Shown: in pieces, positions 8,424-14,894 of the stretch
Position numbering within the stretch: the first letter of the stretch is position 1
How the letters are laid out: each line of letters opens with the position of its first letter
Assembly (NCBI RefSeq): GCF_019392335.1
Contig: NZ_JAHXRQ010000037.1
Coordinates: 1 to 34,455, forward strand
Reading direction: 5' to 3'
Origin: Mameliella sp. CS4
GTDB lineage: Bacteria; Pseudomonadota; Alphaproteobacteria; Rhodobacterales; Rhodobacteraceae
DNA: 34,455 nt
Translations under genes and position numbers: made by a program
Notes under the pieces: generated by a model
Told to the model about the DNA's origin: nothing
The model's input: the letters and a program-made list of their open reading frames with translations, nothing else
The model's database searches: none

Positions 8424-9577
8424 CCCAGCGCCCTGCCCGCCGGGTCAAAGAAGGCGACGCCGACAAAGGTCTGGTTCATGTGGACGCCGCAATGCTGTTC
8501 GCCATAGGTGTTGAAGCCCAGAACCTTGTGCGCCCGGAACAGCGCCGAGGCCTCACCGCCCAGCTGTTTCTGTTCGATCTCCAGCTTGCGCAGCACGCAG
8601 TCAAAGCCAAGGATGAAATCCGGCGTCAGCCCGCCGGGGCCCGACACGCCAAGCCCCGCCTCCAGCGTCTTGATGATCTCTGTCCCCTTGCCCAGGGTCA
8701 GCACCACGCCGTCGTCGATGGCGGCCAGAAAGGACAGCGCCTGCCCGTCCTTCACGCTGCTGATGGCGCGGACGTAGTAATTCTGATTATAGCGCACGAG
8801 GATCGGGTTTTCGGCAAAGATCTGCGGCGACAGGTCTGCGACCCCGCAGCCCACAAGCCGGGCATATTCCTGCGCCGCCGGGGCGCCGTTGATCTCCTTG
8901 ACCAGCCGTTCTTCGGGGTCGGCGTCGGTGATGACCAGCTGCGTGTCCGTGGGCAGGAAATGGTCGAACCCGATGCCCTGGAACTGCAGGTCCGTTTCCA
9001 GCAGCATCAGAAGCGCCACGTTGCTGCGGAACTGCCCGTTGTGCAGGATCAGCGTTTCCCCGAACGACAGCCCGTCCCCCGCCGATCCGCCAAAGACCGG
9101 CAGGTCGTCCAGCACGGTTTCCAGCGTCGAGATCAACAGGTCTTCCTGTTTCGACAGCCCGTCCGACAGGATCAGCGCCAGCCGGTTCCAGCCGGCGGTG
9201 CGCTGGAACCGCACCGCGTGGCGCGTTGCCTGGGCGGCGATCTCGGTGATCGAGATCGGTTTCAGCGGTTCGATCAGCAACGAGGCACAGCGGAAATGTT
9301 CGCGCGGAAAGGCGATCAGTTGCAGCGCCCCGGTTTCGTAGCCATGCGCGGTGATCTGCCCGGCGGTGGTGCAGCCAAAGACCGGCACGCCGTCCATGTG
9401 GCGGGTCAGCTCCTGCGCCATCACCTCGCGGTCGAAACTCTGCGGCATCAGCGCCAGCACGAAACAGGTGTCGCGCGGGTCGATGCAGGCCGTCGCCTCG
9501 CGCACCGCGGCGCGTGTGTCCGTCTGCGTCGAGGCGCCGACCCGCACATGCTGCGGTGAGATGTCTTCGTCCCGCAT
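8420..9577 (-). CDS. FIST-domain sensor protein (NosP-like)
   Basis: The 385-residue cytoplasmic protein has FIST_N (about 30-220) and FIST_C (about 225-365) regions. Hallmarks are the Pro-Val-Phe-Gly-Cys-Thr-Thr-Ala-Gly segment near residue 55 and Phe-Gly-Gly-Ser-Ala-Gly-Asp-Gly near residue 155. In several bacteria a FIST protein next to a NahK-type kinase is NosP, which binds heme and nitric oxide and controls the kinase. Heme binding cannot be judged from this sequence alone, so the NosP assignment is by family plus neighbourhood. The gene starts 1 nt after the regulator stop (TAA-C-ATG) and overlaps the kinase start by 4 nt, so the three proteins should be made together. Confidence 0.9.
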   Translation of the reverse strand: MRDEDISPQHVRVGASTQTDTRAAVREATACIDPRDTCFVLALMPQSFDREVMAQELTRHMDGVPVFGCTTAGQITAHGYETGALQLIAFPREHFRCASLLIEPLKPISITEIAAQATRHAVRFQRTAGWNRLALILSDGLSKQEDLLISTLETVLDDLPVFGGSAGDGLSFGETLILHNGQFRSNVALLMLLETDLQFQGIGFDHFLPTDTQLVITDADPEERLVKEINGAPAAQEYARLVGCGVADLSPQIFAENPILVRYNQNYYVRAISSVKDGQALSFLAAIDDGVVLTLGKGTEIIKTLEAGLGVSGPGGLTPDFILGFDCVLRKLEIEQKQLGGEASALFRAHKVLGFNTYGEQHCGVHMNQTFVGVAFFDPAGRALG

Positions 9578-9578
9578 G

Positions 9579-10298
9579 TTACCGGCTCAGGAAGGCCTGC
9601 GCCTCCGGATCCAGCCCCGCGGCGCCGGACACCGAGTTTTCCATCATGACGGCGGCCTGGGTCCGGTTCTGCACCCCCAGGCGGCGCAACAGCGCGGTGA
9701 TATGCGCCTTGACCGTGGCCTCTGCCAGCGACAGTTCATAGGCAATCTGCTTGTTCGGCTTGCCGGCGCAGATCAGTTTCATGATGCGTTTCTGCTGTGG
9801 CGTCAGCTCGGCAAAGCGGGGGTTCATCTCGGCGGCGTCGTCCGGGTCACTGGGTTGCGGCGCCGATTGCAGGATGTCCTTGGGGAAGTATTTCCGCCCC
9901 GAGGCGATTTCCGTCAGGACAGAGGCCAGCACCTTGGCCGAGGCATCCTTGGGCAGGAAGCCCGCCGCCCCTTCGCGCATCAGCGTGCGCACCAGCTCGA
10001 CCGAGGCGAGCGAGGAAATCACCAGGATCGGCGTGCTGGCCATACGGTCGCGCAGTTCCAGGAATCCCGAAATGCCGGTCACATCCGGCAGTTTCAGATC
10101 GAACATCACCAGGTCCGGTTCCAGCCCGCCCTTGAGCTGCGTCATCGCCTCTTTCAGCGTTCCGGCCTTCTGCACGGCGCAGTCGGCGAAGACGATGCCA
10201 AGGGCGGCGGCCAGGGCGTCACTATACAGCGGATGATCGTCAACGATGAGAACAGATGAGAAACACCCATCCGGCACGGTGGCCGTGTCATGATACAT
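9579..10298 (-). CDS. LuxR/NarL-type response regulator (FlhR-like)
   Basis: The 239-residue regulator has an N-terminal receiver domain with the acidic pair Asp20-Asp21 and the probable phosphorylation site Asp67. Its C-terminal LuxR-type helix-turn-helix (about 165-228) includes Leu-Thr-Pro-Gln-Gln and Ala-Thr-Val-Lys-Ala-His-Ile. The ATG at 10298-10296 is chosen because GGGAGGAAA is correctly spaced in front of it; upstream in-frame codons are uncharged by any ribosome site. It heads the regulator-FIST-kinase-exported operon. Homologous LuxR regulators (AgmR/ErbR in Pseudomonas, FlhR in Paracoccus) activate PQQ alcohol dehydrogenase and formaldehyde oxidation genes, so flhA, xoxF and gfa promoters are its likely targets. 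Confidence 0.93.
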   Translation of the reverse strand: MYHDTATVPDGCFSSVLIVDDHPLYSDALAAALGIVFADCAVQKAGTLKEAMTQLKGGLEPDLVMFDLKLPDVTGISGFLELRDRMASTPILVISSLASVELVRTLMREGAAGFLPKDASAKVLASVLTEIASGRKYFPKDILQSAPQPSDPDDAAEMNPRFAELTPQQKRIMKLICAGKPNKQIAYELSLAEATVKAHITALLRRLGVQNRTQAAVMMENSVSGAAGLDPEAQAFLSR

Positions 10299-10423
10299 CT
10301 TATGTTTCCTCCCAGCTTTGGAAGATACCCAAAGTTCGCCCCTTGTCCATTTTTTACGTGGCCGGAACGGGTTTGCGCGGCGCCCCGCCGGGACACCGCG
10401 CCAACACCCGGCCAAGGAGGGAG
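10299..10423 (-). promoter_or_regulatory. Leader/promoter region of the signalling operon
   Basis: This 125-bp gap separates gfa from the regulator gene on the same strand. It holds the inverted repeat CTTTGG (10316-10321) / CCAAAG (10329-10334) with a 7-nt spacer, just upstream of the regulator ribosome site. That could be an autoregulatory operator. It also contains a T6 run on the plus strand (about 10350-10355). No strong promoter hexamers were recognised. Confidence 0.3.
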
Positions 10424-11053
10424 TCAGGCCAGGGCGCCGTTCTGCTTGGCCACATGGGTGGCGATCAGGTCCATCAGCGGCGGCGAGAGGCAGTCATAGG
10501 GCGTCAGGCCGAGTTCCGTCAGCCGGCCGCGGATCTCGTCCATGCGGTCGGGCGAGACCCCGGATTCGATGATCGACGAGACAAAGGCGGCGAATTCCGG
10601 CGCCGCCCATCCGGTCTTGTCCGACAGTTCCGTGTGCACGAAGTCCAGCCCGTGGAACGGGTGGCCGGTGTTCTCGATCCGGCCATACATATGCACGCCG
10701 CAGTCGCGGCAGGCATGGCGCTGGATCGCCGCATCCGCATCCACGATGTCCAGCTTGTCGCCGTTTTCCGTCACCTTGACCTGGTCGCGCCCGACCACCG
10801 CGATCTGGCTAAAGATGGCGCCCGCCGGCTTCCAGCACTTGGTGCAGCCGCAGACGTGGTTATGCGCGGTCTGGGCGCCGACCTCGACCTTGACCGGTGC
10901 GCTGGTGCATTTGCAGGTCAGCGTCCCGCCCGAGAACCCGGGCGCCGTGGGCGGGATGCCGTTGTCCACCTGGGGGTGGATTTTCACATGGGTGTATTTC
11001 GGGGTGGCGTCGTCGCCGTCTCCGCCGCCAAAAAGCTTGTCCAAGAGTGCCAT
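10424..11053 (-). CDS. gfa: Glutathione-dependent formaldehyde-activating enzyme (S-hydroxymethylglutathione synthase)
   Basis: The 209-residue protein is a complete Gfa. It promotes condensation of formaldehyde with glutathione, the substrate-forming step for FlhA. The zinc-binding cysteines of the family are visible as Cys47-x-Cys49, Cys68-x-Cys70-x-x-Cys73, and Cys115-x-x-Cys118. The N-terminal glycine/aspartate-rich segment before Thr21 is slightly longer than in many homologues. A GGGAGGAA ribosome site precedes the ATG at 11053-11051. The gene lies upstream of the regulator operon on the same strand. With flhA and fghA elsewhere on the same replicon, it completes the glutathione route from formaldehyde to formate. 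Confidence 0.96.
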   Translation of the reverse strand: MALLDKLFGGGDGDDATPKYTHVKIHPQVDNGIPPTAPGFSGGTLTCKCTSAPVKVEVGAQTAHNHVCGCTKCWKPAGAIFSQIAVVGRDQVKVTENGDKLDIVDADAAIQRHACRDCGVHMYGRIENTGHPFHGLDFVHTELSDKTGWAAPEFAAFVSSIIESGVSPDRMDEIRGRLTELGLTPYDCLSPPLMDLIATHVAKQNGALA

Positions 11054-11075
11054 TTTTCGTTCCTCCCTGCGATGA

Positions 11076-11091
11076 CGGCAGGTTTCTGCCG
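11076..11091. promoter_or_regulatory. Stem-loop in the gfa leader
   Basis: CGGCAG (11076-11081) and CTGCCG (11086-11091) form a perfect 6-bp stem with a 4-nt loop. Flanking bases extend it past a single bulge. It lies 22-38 nt upstream of the gfa ATG, so it would be in the mRNA leader if transcription starts further upstream. Confidence 0.35.
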
Positions 11092-11134
11092 CATCTTACG
11101 CAGCGTGAGGCACGAGGGGGGATCTTGGCAATTC

Positions 11135-11151
11135 AGCCGATGGTATCGGCT
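11135..11151. promoter_or_regulatory. Inverted repeat upstream of gfa
   Basis: AGCCGAT (11135-11141) and ATCGGCT (11145-11151) form a perfect 7-bp inverted repeat with a 3-nt centre, followed by TTT on the plus strand. It lies between gfa and parB, which is transcribed towards... away from it on the same strand. It could be an operator for gfa or a terminator stem for the parAB transcript. Confidence 0.35.
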
Positions 11152-11222
11152 TTGGCGCATCGGTCGACCGGGCCCGGCGCGCGGGTGACCCGTACAACCC
11201 CCTGTCGGGAAAGGGTTTTCGC

Positions 11223-11248
11223 GGGACCTTACCCGTGGGTAAGGTCCC
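11223..11248. repeat. parS-like palindrome, copy 1 (downstream of parB)
   Basis: The arms GGGACCTTACCC (11223-11234) and GGGTAAGGTCCC (11237-11248) are perfect 12-bp complements around a GT centre. The 14-bp core TTACCC-GT-GGGTAA is at 11229-11242. It lies 9 bp beyond the parB stop. Four copies of the same core in the parAB locus, and nowhere else that I could find, argue for a partition site bound by ParB. Confidence 0.8.
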
Positions 11249-11256
11249 TGCCCTGC

Positions 11257-12393
11257 TCAATCTTCGTCCAGCGCGGCATAGAATGCCGCCACCGCGCGTT
11301 CCAGGTTGCGCCGGTCGATGGCCGAGAAATCGCGATCGTCACGCAGCTCCAGCCGGCCTTGCGAGGCATTGCAGCGTGCGATGCCCTCGGGCAGCGCGAC
11401 CTGAAAGGTGGTCTTGGGCTTGCGCGGCTTGGCCTTGGTCGCAGGCGTCTTACCCGTGGGTAAGGTCGCCCCCTCGCCCTGCGCAAAGCCGCGCAGGATC
11501 TCGACCTCGCGCGCGGCGTCGCGGCGCGGTTCGGCGCGCAGCGCGGCGCTGACCTGCGCGATCAGCGAAGGCTCGTTGTCGATCCGCCGCTTGAGGTCGA
11601 CGCCCACGTTGCGCGGGATGTCCTGCGGGTGTTCCAGCACCTTTTCCAGCCGGTGCAACAATTCGGCAAAGGCGCGGATATAGCTGCGTTTGACGTAGCT
11701 GGCGGATTTGAACAGCACCGCCACCGCCTCTGACACATCGGTGCAATCGTGGCGCGGATCGGCGGCATAGCGGCGCGCCAGCGTGGCCATTTCCGCGAAA
11801 GAGATATCGCGCCGCACCAGGTTTTCATCGACCATCCGGCGATAGCTACCTTCGGTCTGCGGATCGGGCGGCACGATGCCCGCCGGAATCGTGTCGAACC
11901 CCGGTTCACCCGCCGCCTGAAGCGCGCGAAAGGCCATCAGCCGGCGCATCCCCTGGATCAGTTCATAGCGCCCGTCGTCGCGGGTTTCGACGCGGATCGG
12001 GTTGGACAGGCCGATCTCGCGGATCGAGTCCCGCAGTTCGCCCAGCTCTTCATCCTCGCCCGGCTTGCGGTCGCGCAACAGCTTTTCCGTCACCACCGCG
12101 TCCAGCGGGATACGGTCGGTGATCAGCCCTTCGCGTTTCAGGCGGACGAACTCCTGCGCCAGCTTGTCGTTCTCTTCGCGGATGCGCGCCTCGGCGGCCT
12201 GGCGGTCGCGCAGCGAATGGGCGTTTTCCGAAATGGCCGAGGCCATCGGCCCGCGCCGCGCGGGTTTGTCGGGCGCCTTGGGCTGAGGGGTCTCGGCGCT
12301 CCGGTCGGGGCCGTCATTGGACCCAAGGTCCGGCCCGACGTCCGGCCCCACGTCAGGCATGTCGATGTCGAAAATCCTGCGCTTCTTGCTCAT
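11257..12393 (-). CDS. parB: ParB-type plasmid partition protein
   Basis: The 378-residue protein has a basic N-terminus (Lys-Lys-Arg-Arg), a ParB/RepB nuclease-like domain around residues 95-200 (with Gly-Leu-x-Asn-Pro-Ile-Arg-Val and the Glu-Leu-Ile-Gln-Gly-Met-Arg-Arg box), and then a helix-turn-helix region to about 260. It should bind the parS-like palindromes and load onto ParA for segregation. The ATG overlaps the parA stop as ATGA (12390-12393). One palindrome copy lies inside the gene (11450-11463), where it encodes Leu-Pro-Thr-Gly-Lys in the linker before the C-terminal part. The proline- and aspartate-rich stretch at residues 12-50 is probably disordered. Confidence 0.93.
   Translation of the reverse strand: MSKKRRIFDIDMPDVGPDVGPDLGSNDGPDRSAETPQPKAPDKPARRGPMASAISENAHSLRDRQAAEARIREENDKLAQEFVRLKREGLITDRIPLDAVVTEKLLRDRKPGEDEELGELRDSIREIGLSNPIRVETRDDGRYELIQGMRRLMAFRALQAAGEPGFDTIPAGIVPPDPQTEGSYRRMVDENLVRRDISFAEMATLARRYAADPRHDCTDVSEAVAVLFKSASYVKRSYIRAFAELLHRLEKVLEHPQDIPRNVGVDLKRRIDNEPSLIAQVSAALRAEPRRDAAREVEILRGFAQGEGATLPTGKTPATKAKPRKPKTTFQVALPEGIARCNASQGRLELRDDRDFSAIDRRNLERAVAAFYAALDED
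11449..11464. repeat. parS-like palindrome, copy 2 (inside parB)
   Basis: The 14-bp core TTACCC-GT-GGGTAA is at 11450-11463 with one extra complementary base on each side (7-bp arms). On the parB strand it reads Leu-Pro-Thr-Gly-Lys. It is shorter-armed than the two intergenic copies. Confidence 0.78.
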
Positions 12394-13697
12394 CCTTCAG
12401 CCTCCATGTTGTCCCAGGCGCCGATCACGGTCGCGCGGAATTCCTCATAGGCCTGGTCGAATGTAGATCTTGCTCTGCGCCAGGTCTCGCGGGTCATCTC
12501 CCGGTAATCCATTTCGTATACCGAGCTGAGGAATCGCCCCGACTGTTCCACCGCGCGGGTCAGTTCCACCGGGTGTTCTGCCAGCTGTTCGCCAAAGACC
12601 TTGCCAAAGGCATCCTGCATGGCGCGGTGCAGGTCGTTGCCCGGCTCGAATCGGGTCAGCAGGAACCGCACATCGTGGAAGGCTTTCGGCAGGTTGATCT
12701 TACCCGTGGGTAAGGTCCCGTCGAACCCGTGCGACAGATCCTCCAGCGCCTCGGCCAGCTGCCCGATAAAGGAGGTCGTCGAATCGTATTCCCAGTAGCC
12801 AGGACCGGAGGGCACATACAGCACGTCCGCCGCAAAGACCGCGTTCATCGACTGGTAACCGATGGCGGGCGGGCAGTCGAAAAGGATCAGGTCGTAACTG
12901 TCATCGGGGATCTGGTCGAGGTAGCGCGACACGGCGGCAAAGAAGGACCAGTCGGGATTGAGGTGCCGGTATTGCGCGCTGGCAAACTCGACGAAGGCGG
13001 CATTGGCGCAGCTTGGGATCGCGTCGATGGTCGACCAGCAGGTCGGCTTGATGAAGTCGGTGATGCGCAGCTCGCCCAGGCCCAGTTCGGTGATCGCGGC
13101 GGGCAGGTGGCGGCGGGGCAGGGCGGCGCCGCTTTCGGCGCCCACGGGACCGGCGTTCATGCGCTCTGTCTCGCGGATCAGGTCGCGGGCCATGATGCCC
13201 CAGACGGTGTGATCCTCGGCCACGTCGGTCAGGCCCATCGAATGGCTCAGCGTCGCCTGAGGGTCGAAATCCACCACCAGCACGCGGTAGCCGTCAAGCG
13301 CGGCCGCATGGGCGAAATGCAGCGCCACGGTCGACTTGCCCGCGCCGCCCTTGAAATTGGCGATGGCCGCGCGCACGGCGCGTTTGCCGGCGGGGCGGGC
13401 GGGCATCAGGCTGCGCTTGTTGATGCGCAACCGGCGGCGCAGCTCGTTGATCTCTTCGAGCGAGAACCAGCGCTGCCGCCCGTCCGGTTCGACCTCTCCG
13501 GCGGGCAGGGTGGGATCGGCGGCCAGCTTGCCGCGAAAGGTGGACTGGTTGATGCGAAAGATCAGCTCTGACACCTCCCAGGACGAGAAGCGGCGCAGGG
13601 TCTTTTCCATCTCGGGCGAGAAGGTCTGTTGCCGGATCCAGCCCTGCAGTTTCAACGAGCGGTTTTGAAGGGCGCTCAGGTCCTCATGTGTGAACAT
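12390..13697 (-). CDS. parA: ParA-type plasmid partition ATPase
   Basis: The 435-residue protein has an N-terminal region of about 100 residues with a MerR-like helix-turn-helix (Phe-Ser-Leu-Glu-Glu-Ile-Asn-Glu-Leu-Arg), followed by the ParA ATPase domain. The deviant Walker A motif Lys116-Gly-Gly-Ala-Gly-Lys-Ser-Thr123 is intact. Asp-Phe-Asp-Pro-Gln at 143-147 and the Walker B Ile-Leu-Phe-Asp-Cys-Pro-Pro segment follow. It should position plasmid copies by forming gradients on the nucleoid, and its N-terminal domain may repress the operon. The gene is divergent from the replication initiator and overlaps parB by 4 nt. A palindrome copy inside it encodes Leu-Pro-Thr-Gly-Lys (12700-12713). Confidence 0.95.
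   Translation of the reverse strand: MFTHEDLSALQNRSLKLQGWIRQQTFSPEMEKTLRRFSSWEVSELIFRINQSTFRGKLAADPTLPAGEVEPDGRQRWFSLEEINELRRRLRINKRSLMPARPAGKRAVRAAIANFKGGAGKSTVALHFAHAAALDGYRVLVVDFDPQATLSHSMGLTDVAEDHTVWGIMARDLIRETERMNAGPVGAESGAALPRRHLPAAITELGLGELRITDFIKPTCWSTIDAIPSCANAAFVEFASAQYRHLNPDWSFFAAVSRYLDQIPDDSYDLILFDCPPAIGYQSMNAVFAADVLYVPSGPGYWEYDSTTSFIGQLAEALEDLSHGFDGTLPTGKINLPKAFHDVRFLLTRFEPGNDLHRAMQDAFGKVFGEQLAEHPVELTRAVEQSGRFLSSVYEMDYREMTRETWRRARSTFDQAYEEFRATVIGAWDNMEAEG
12699..12714. repeat. parS-like palindrome, copy 3 (inside parA)
   Basis: The core TTACCC-GT-GGGTAA is at 12700-12713 with one extra complementary pair. It encodes Leu-Pro-Thr-Gly-Lys in ParA, the same peptide as the copy in ParB, although the surrounding protein sequences are unrelated. 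Confidence 0.78.
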
Positions 13698-13738
13698 GCC
13701 TCGGTTTCCTTTTCGGACGTTCTTTCGCGACGTTCCTT

Positions 13739-13767
13739 CATTTACGCCCGATTTGCGTTTTTGGCAA
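13739..13767 (-). promoter_or_regulatory. Candidate parA promoter
   Basis: On the minus strand TTGCCA (13767-13762) and TAAATG (13744-13739) are separated by 17 bp, a reasonable sigma-70 pair. Transcription would start about 35 nt before the parA ATG, and AAAGGAA lies in front of that ATG. The parS-like copy 4 is 20 bp upstream of the -35. Confidence 0.4.
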
Positions 13768-13773
13768 AAGAAT

Positions 13774-13786
13774 TTATCCTGTGGAT
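13774..13786. other. Degenerate DnaA-box-like string
   Basis: The string TTATCCTGTGGAT contains overlapping partial matches to the DnaA box on both strands (TTATCC on one, TGTGGAT on the other). Neither is a full consensus box. It may help recruit host DnaA to the origin. Confidence 0.3.
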
Positions 13787-13810
13787 GGATCTTACCCGTG
13801 GGTAAGATCC
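13787..13810. repeat. parS-like palindrome, copy 4 (upstream of parA)
   Basis: The arms GGATCTTACCC (13787-13797) and GGGTAAGATCC (13800-13810) are perfect 11-bp complements around GT. The core is at 13792-13805. Its position upstream of the parA promoter would also allow autoregulation of the parAB operon. Confidence 0.8.
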
Positions 13811-13873
13811 GCCCGTGAAATCAAGCCCCTGCGAATCGGAGTCGATTCGGGGGCAGGGCGGGAAAGGGAGCCT

Positions 13874-13890
13874 GGACGGTGGCACCGTCC
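13874..13890. repeat. 17-bp palindrome in the origin region
   Basis: GGACGGTG (13874-13881) and CACCGTCC (13883-13890) are perfect complements around a single G. It lies between the parA-side palindrome and the iterons and could be an operator for either divergent transcript. Confidence 0.45.
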
Positions 13891-13910
13891 CCTTGATGGC
13901 CGCGCTAGAT

Positions 13911-13921
13911 ATAGGGGGACA
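13911..13921 (+). repeat. Iteron 1 (ATAGGGGGACA)
   Basis: This is the first of three exact copies of ATAGGGGGACA. The distance to the next copy is 32 bp start to start, about three helical turns. It is a probable binding site of the replication initiator. Confidence 0.65.
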
Positions 13922-13942
13922 CCCCAGGCACCCAGACGAGCC

Positions 13943-13953
13943 ATAGGGGGACA
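13943..13953 (+). repeat. Iteron 2 (ATAGGGGGACA)
   Basis: This is the second exact copy, 21 bp (two helical turns) before the third. The phasing puts the sites on one face of the DNA. Confidence 0.65.
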
Positions 13954-13963
13954 TTTCCGGCCT

Positions 13964-13974
13964 ATAGGGGGACA
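13964..13974 (+). repeat. Iteron 3 (ATAGGGGGACA)
   Basis: This is the third exact copy. It is followed by an inverted, one-base-shorter version, TGTCCCCCAT at 13982-13991, and then by the AT-rich tract. Confidence 0.65.
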
Positions 13975-14067
13975 GACAGGATGTCCCCCATCACCATAAA
14001 CTCACCTTTTTCTTTGAAAATGGATTAGGGTCAGGGGGGCTCTGGTCCGGGGGCAGCGCACGGTCCC

Positions 14068-14097
14068 TTGACAGAATCGCAACTCTGGACGCAAATT
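14068..14097 (+). promoter_or_regulatory. Candidate promoter of the replication initiator gene
   Basis: A perfect -35 TTGACA (14068-14073) is followed after 18 bp by CAAATT (14092-14097). A start near 14104 would leave a leader of about 80 nt. A weaker alternative pair is TTGGCA (14119) and CAAATG (14142). Confidence 0.4.
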
Positions 14098-14186
14098 GTC
14101 CTCAAGCTCGGAAAAGCGTTGGCAGCGCGAGATAAACCGGGCAAATGAGGCGGGATCTTCCCGGCAGGACATGAGCGGAGCCTACC

Positions 14187-14876
14187 ATGCAGGCGATCAA
14201 AGCGGTGGGGCGCAATGCGCCCGCCATGAAATACGACATCCTGTCGGCGCTTGGCGTGCTGGCGTTGTCGCTGGACAAGCACCGGCAGAAACTGATCCTG
14301 CGGCTCATGGTGCTGATCACCACCCGGTACAACTGGCAAAGCGGAGAACTGAGCATCGGCCGGGCCGAGATTGCCCGGCTGTGGTCGGTGGACGAACGCA
14401 CGGTGAAACGCGAACTGGCCAAGCTGCGCAGCCTCGGCTGGCTGGAGGTCAAGCGCGCAGGGGTCAAGGGCCGGGTGACGGTCTACACGATCAACCTAGC
14501 GGCGCTGCTGGGCGAGACCCGCGAGATCTGGGAGGTGATCGGCCCGGATGTGGCGGCGCGTCTTGGCACCCCCGAGGAGGCGCCCGCCCCACAAGACCCC
14601 AAGGTCGTGCCGTTTCAACCGCGCGCGGCGGCGACAGCGGGGCAGGGGGGGCTCTGGGATCAGGCGCTGGCCGTGCTGGAGGCCGGGGATGCGGCGCAGA
14701 CGCGGGCCTGGTTCGCCGGGCTGGTCGAAGCGGAGTGCGCGGGGGGCCGGCTGACGCTTCTGGCGCCGTCACGCTTTATCGCGGATTACGTCGCCAACCA
14801 CCATGCCGCCCGGCTTTTGGCGGTGGTCAGCGGGATCGACCCATCGGTGCGCGATGTGCGGGTCGAGGCCGGGTAG
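14187..14876 (+). CDS. DnaA-like plasmid replication initiator
   Basis: The 229-residue protein joins a winged helix-turn-helix region (about 14-105, recognition helix near Val68-Asp-Glu-Arg-Thr-Val-Lys-Arg) by a proline-rich linker (130-150) to a C-terminal domain resembling domain I of DnaA (157-218, Leu-Trp-Asp-Gln-Ala-Leu ... Leu-Leu-Ala-Pro-Ser-Arg-Phe-Ile-Ala-Asp-Tyr-Val). DnaA domain I binds helicase and partner proteins. This combination fits the DnaA-like plasmid replicase type described in Rhodobacterales. The wHTH probably binds the iterons just upstream, and the domain I part may recruit the helicase. It lies divergent from parAB, the usual arrangement for such replicons. Its stop is 18 bp from the convergent end of pqqE. 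Confidence 0.85.
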   Translation: MQAIKAVGRNAPAMKYDILSALGVLALSLDKHRQKLILRLMVLITTRYNWQSGELSIGRAEIARLWSVDERTVKRELAKLRSLGWLEVKRAGVKGRVTVYTINLAALLGETREIWEVIGPDVAARLGTPEEAPAPQDPKVVPFQPRAAATAGQGGLWDQALAVLEAGDAAQTRAWFAGLVEAECAGGRLTLLAPSRFIADYVANHHAARLLAVVSGIDPSVRDVRVEAG

Positions 14877-14894
14877 GGCGCTGTGACCTGACGT

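Larger units (their letters stand above)
13698..14186. other. Origin-like intergenic region between parA and the replication initiator
   Basis: This 489-bp gap is the longest on the plasmid. Reading left to right it holds a candidate parA promoter, a degenerate DnaA-box-like string (13774-13786), the longest-armed upstream parS-like palindrome (13787-13810), a 17-bp palindrome (13874-13890), three 11-bp iterons (13911-13974), an inverted iteron-like string (13982-13991), an AT-rich tract (about 13991-14028) and a candidate promoter for the initiator gene. Iterons next to an AT-rich stretch and the initiator gene is the normal layout of an iteron-type origin. Origin activity is inferred. Confidence 0.7.

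Noticed and set aside
6069..8507. A very long plus-strand open frame opposite the hybrid kinase
   Set aside because: It is antisense to a gene with intact kinase motifs, its translation is rich in Arg, Gln, His and Pro without any domain, and it arises from GC-rich codon bias.
8480..9559. A 359-codon plus-strand open frame opposite the FIST gene
   Set aside because: It is a codon-bias shadow of a recognised FIST protein.
11223..13810. The four palindromes as a CRISPR array
   Set aside because: They are unequally spaced over 2.6 kb, two lie inside genes, and no cas genes are present.
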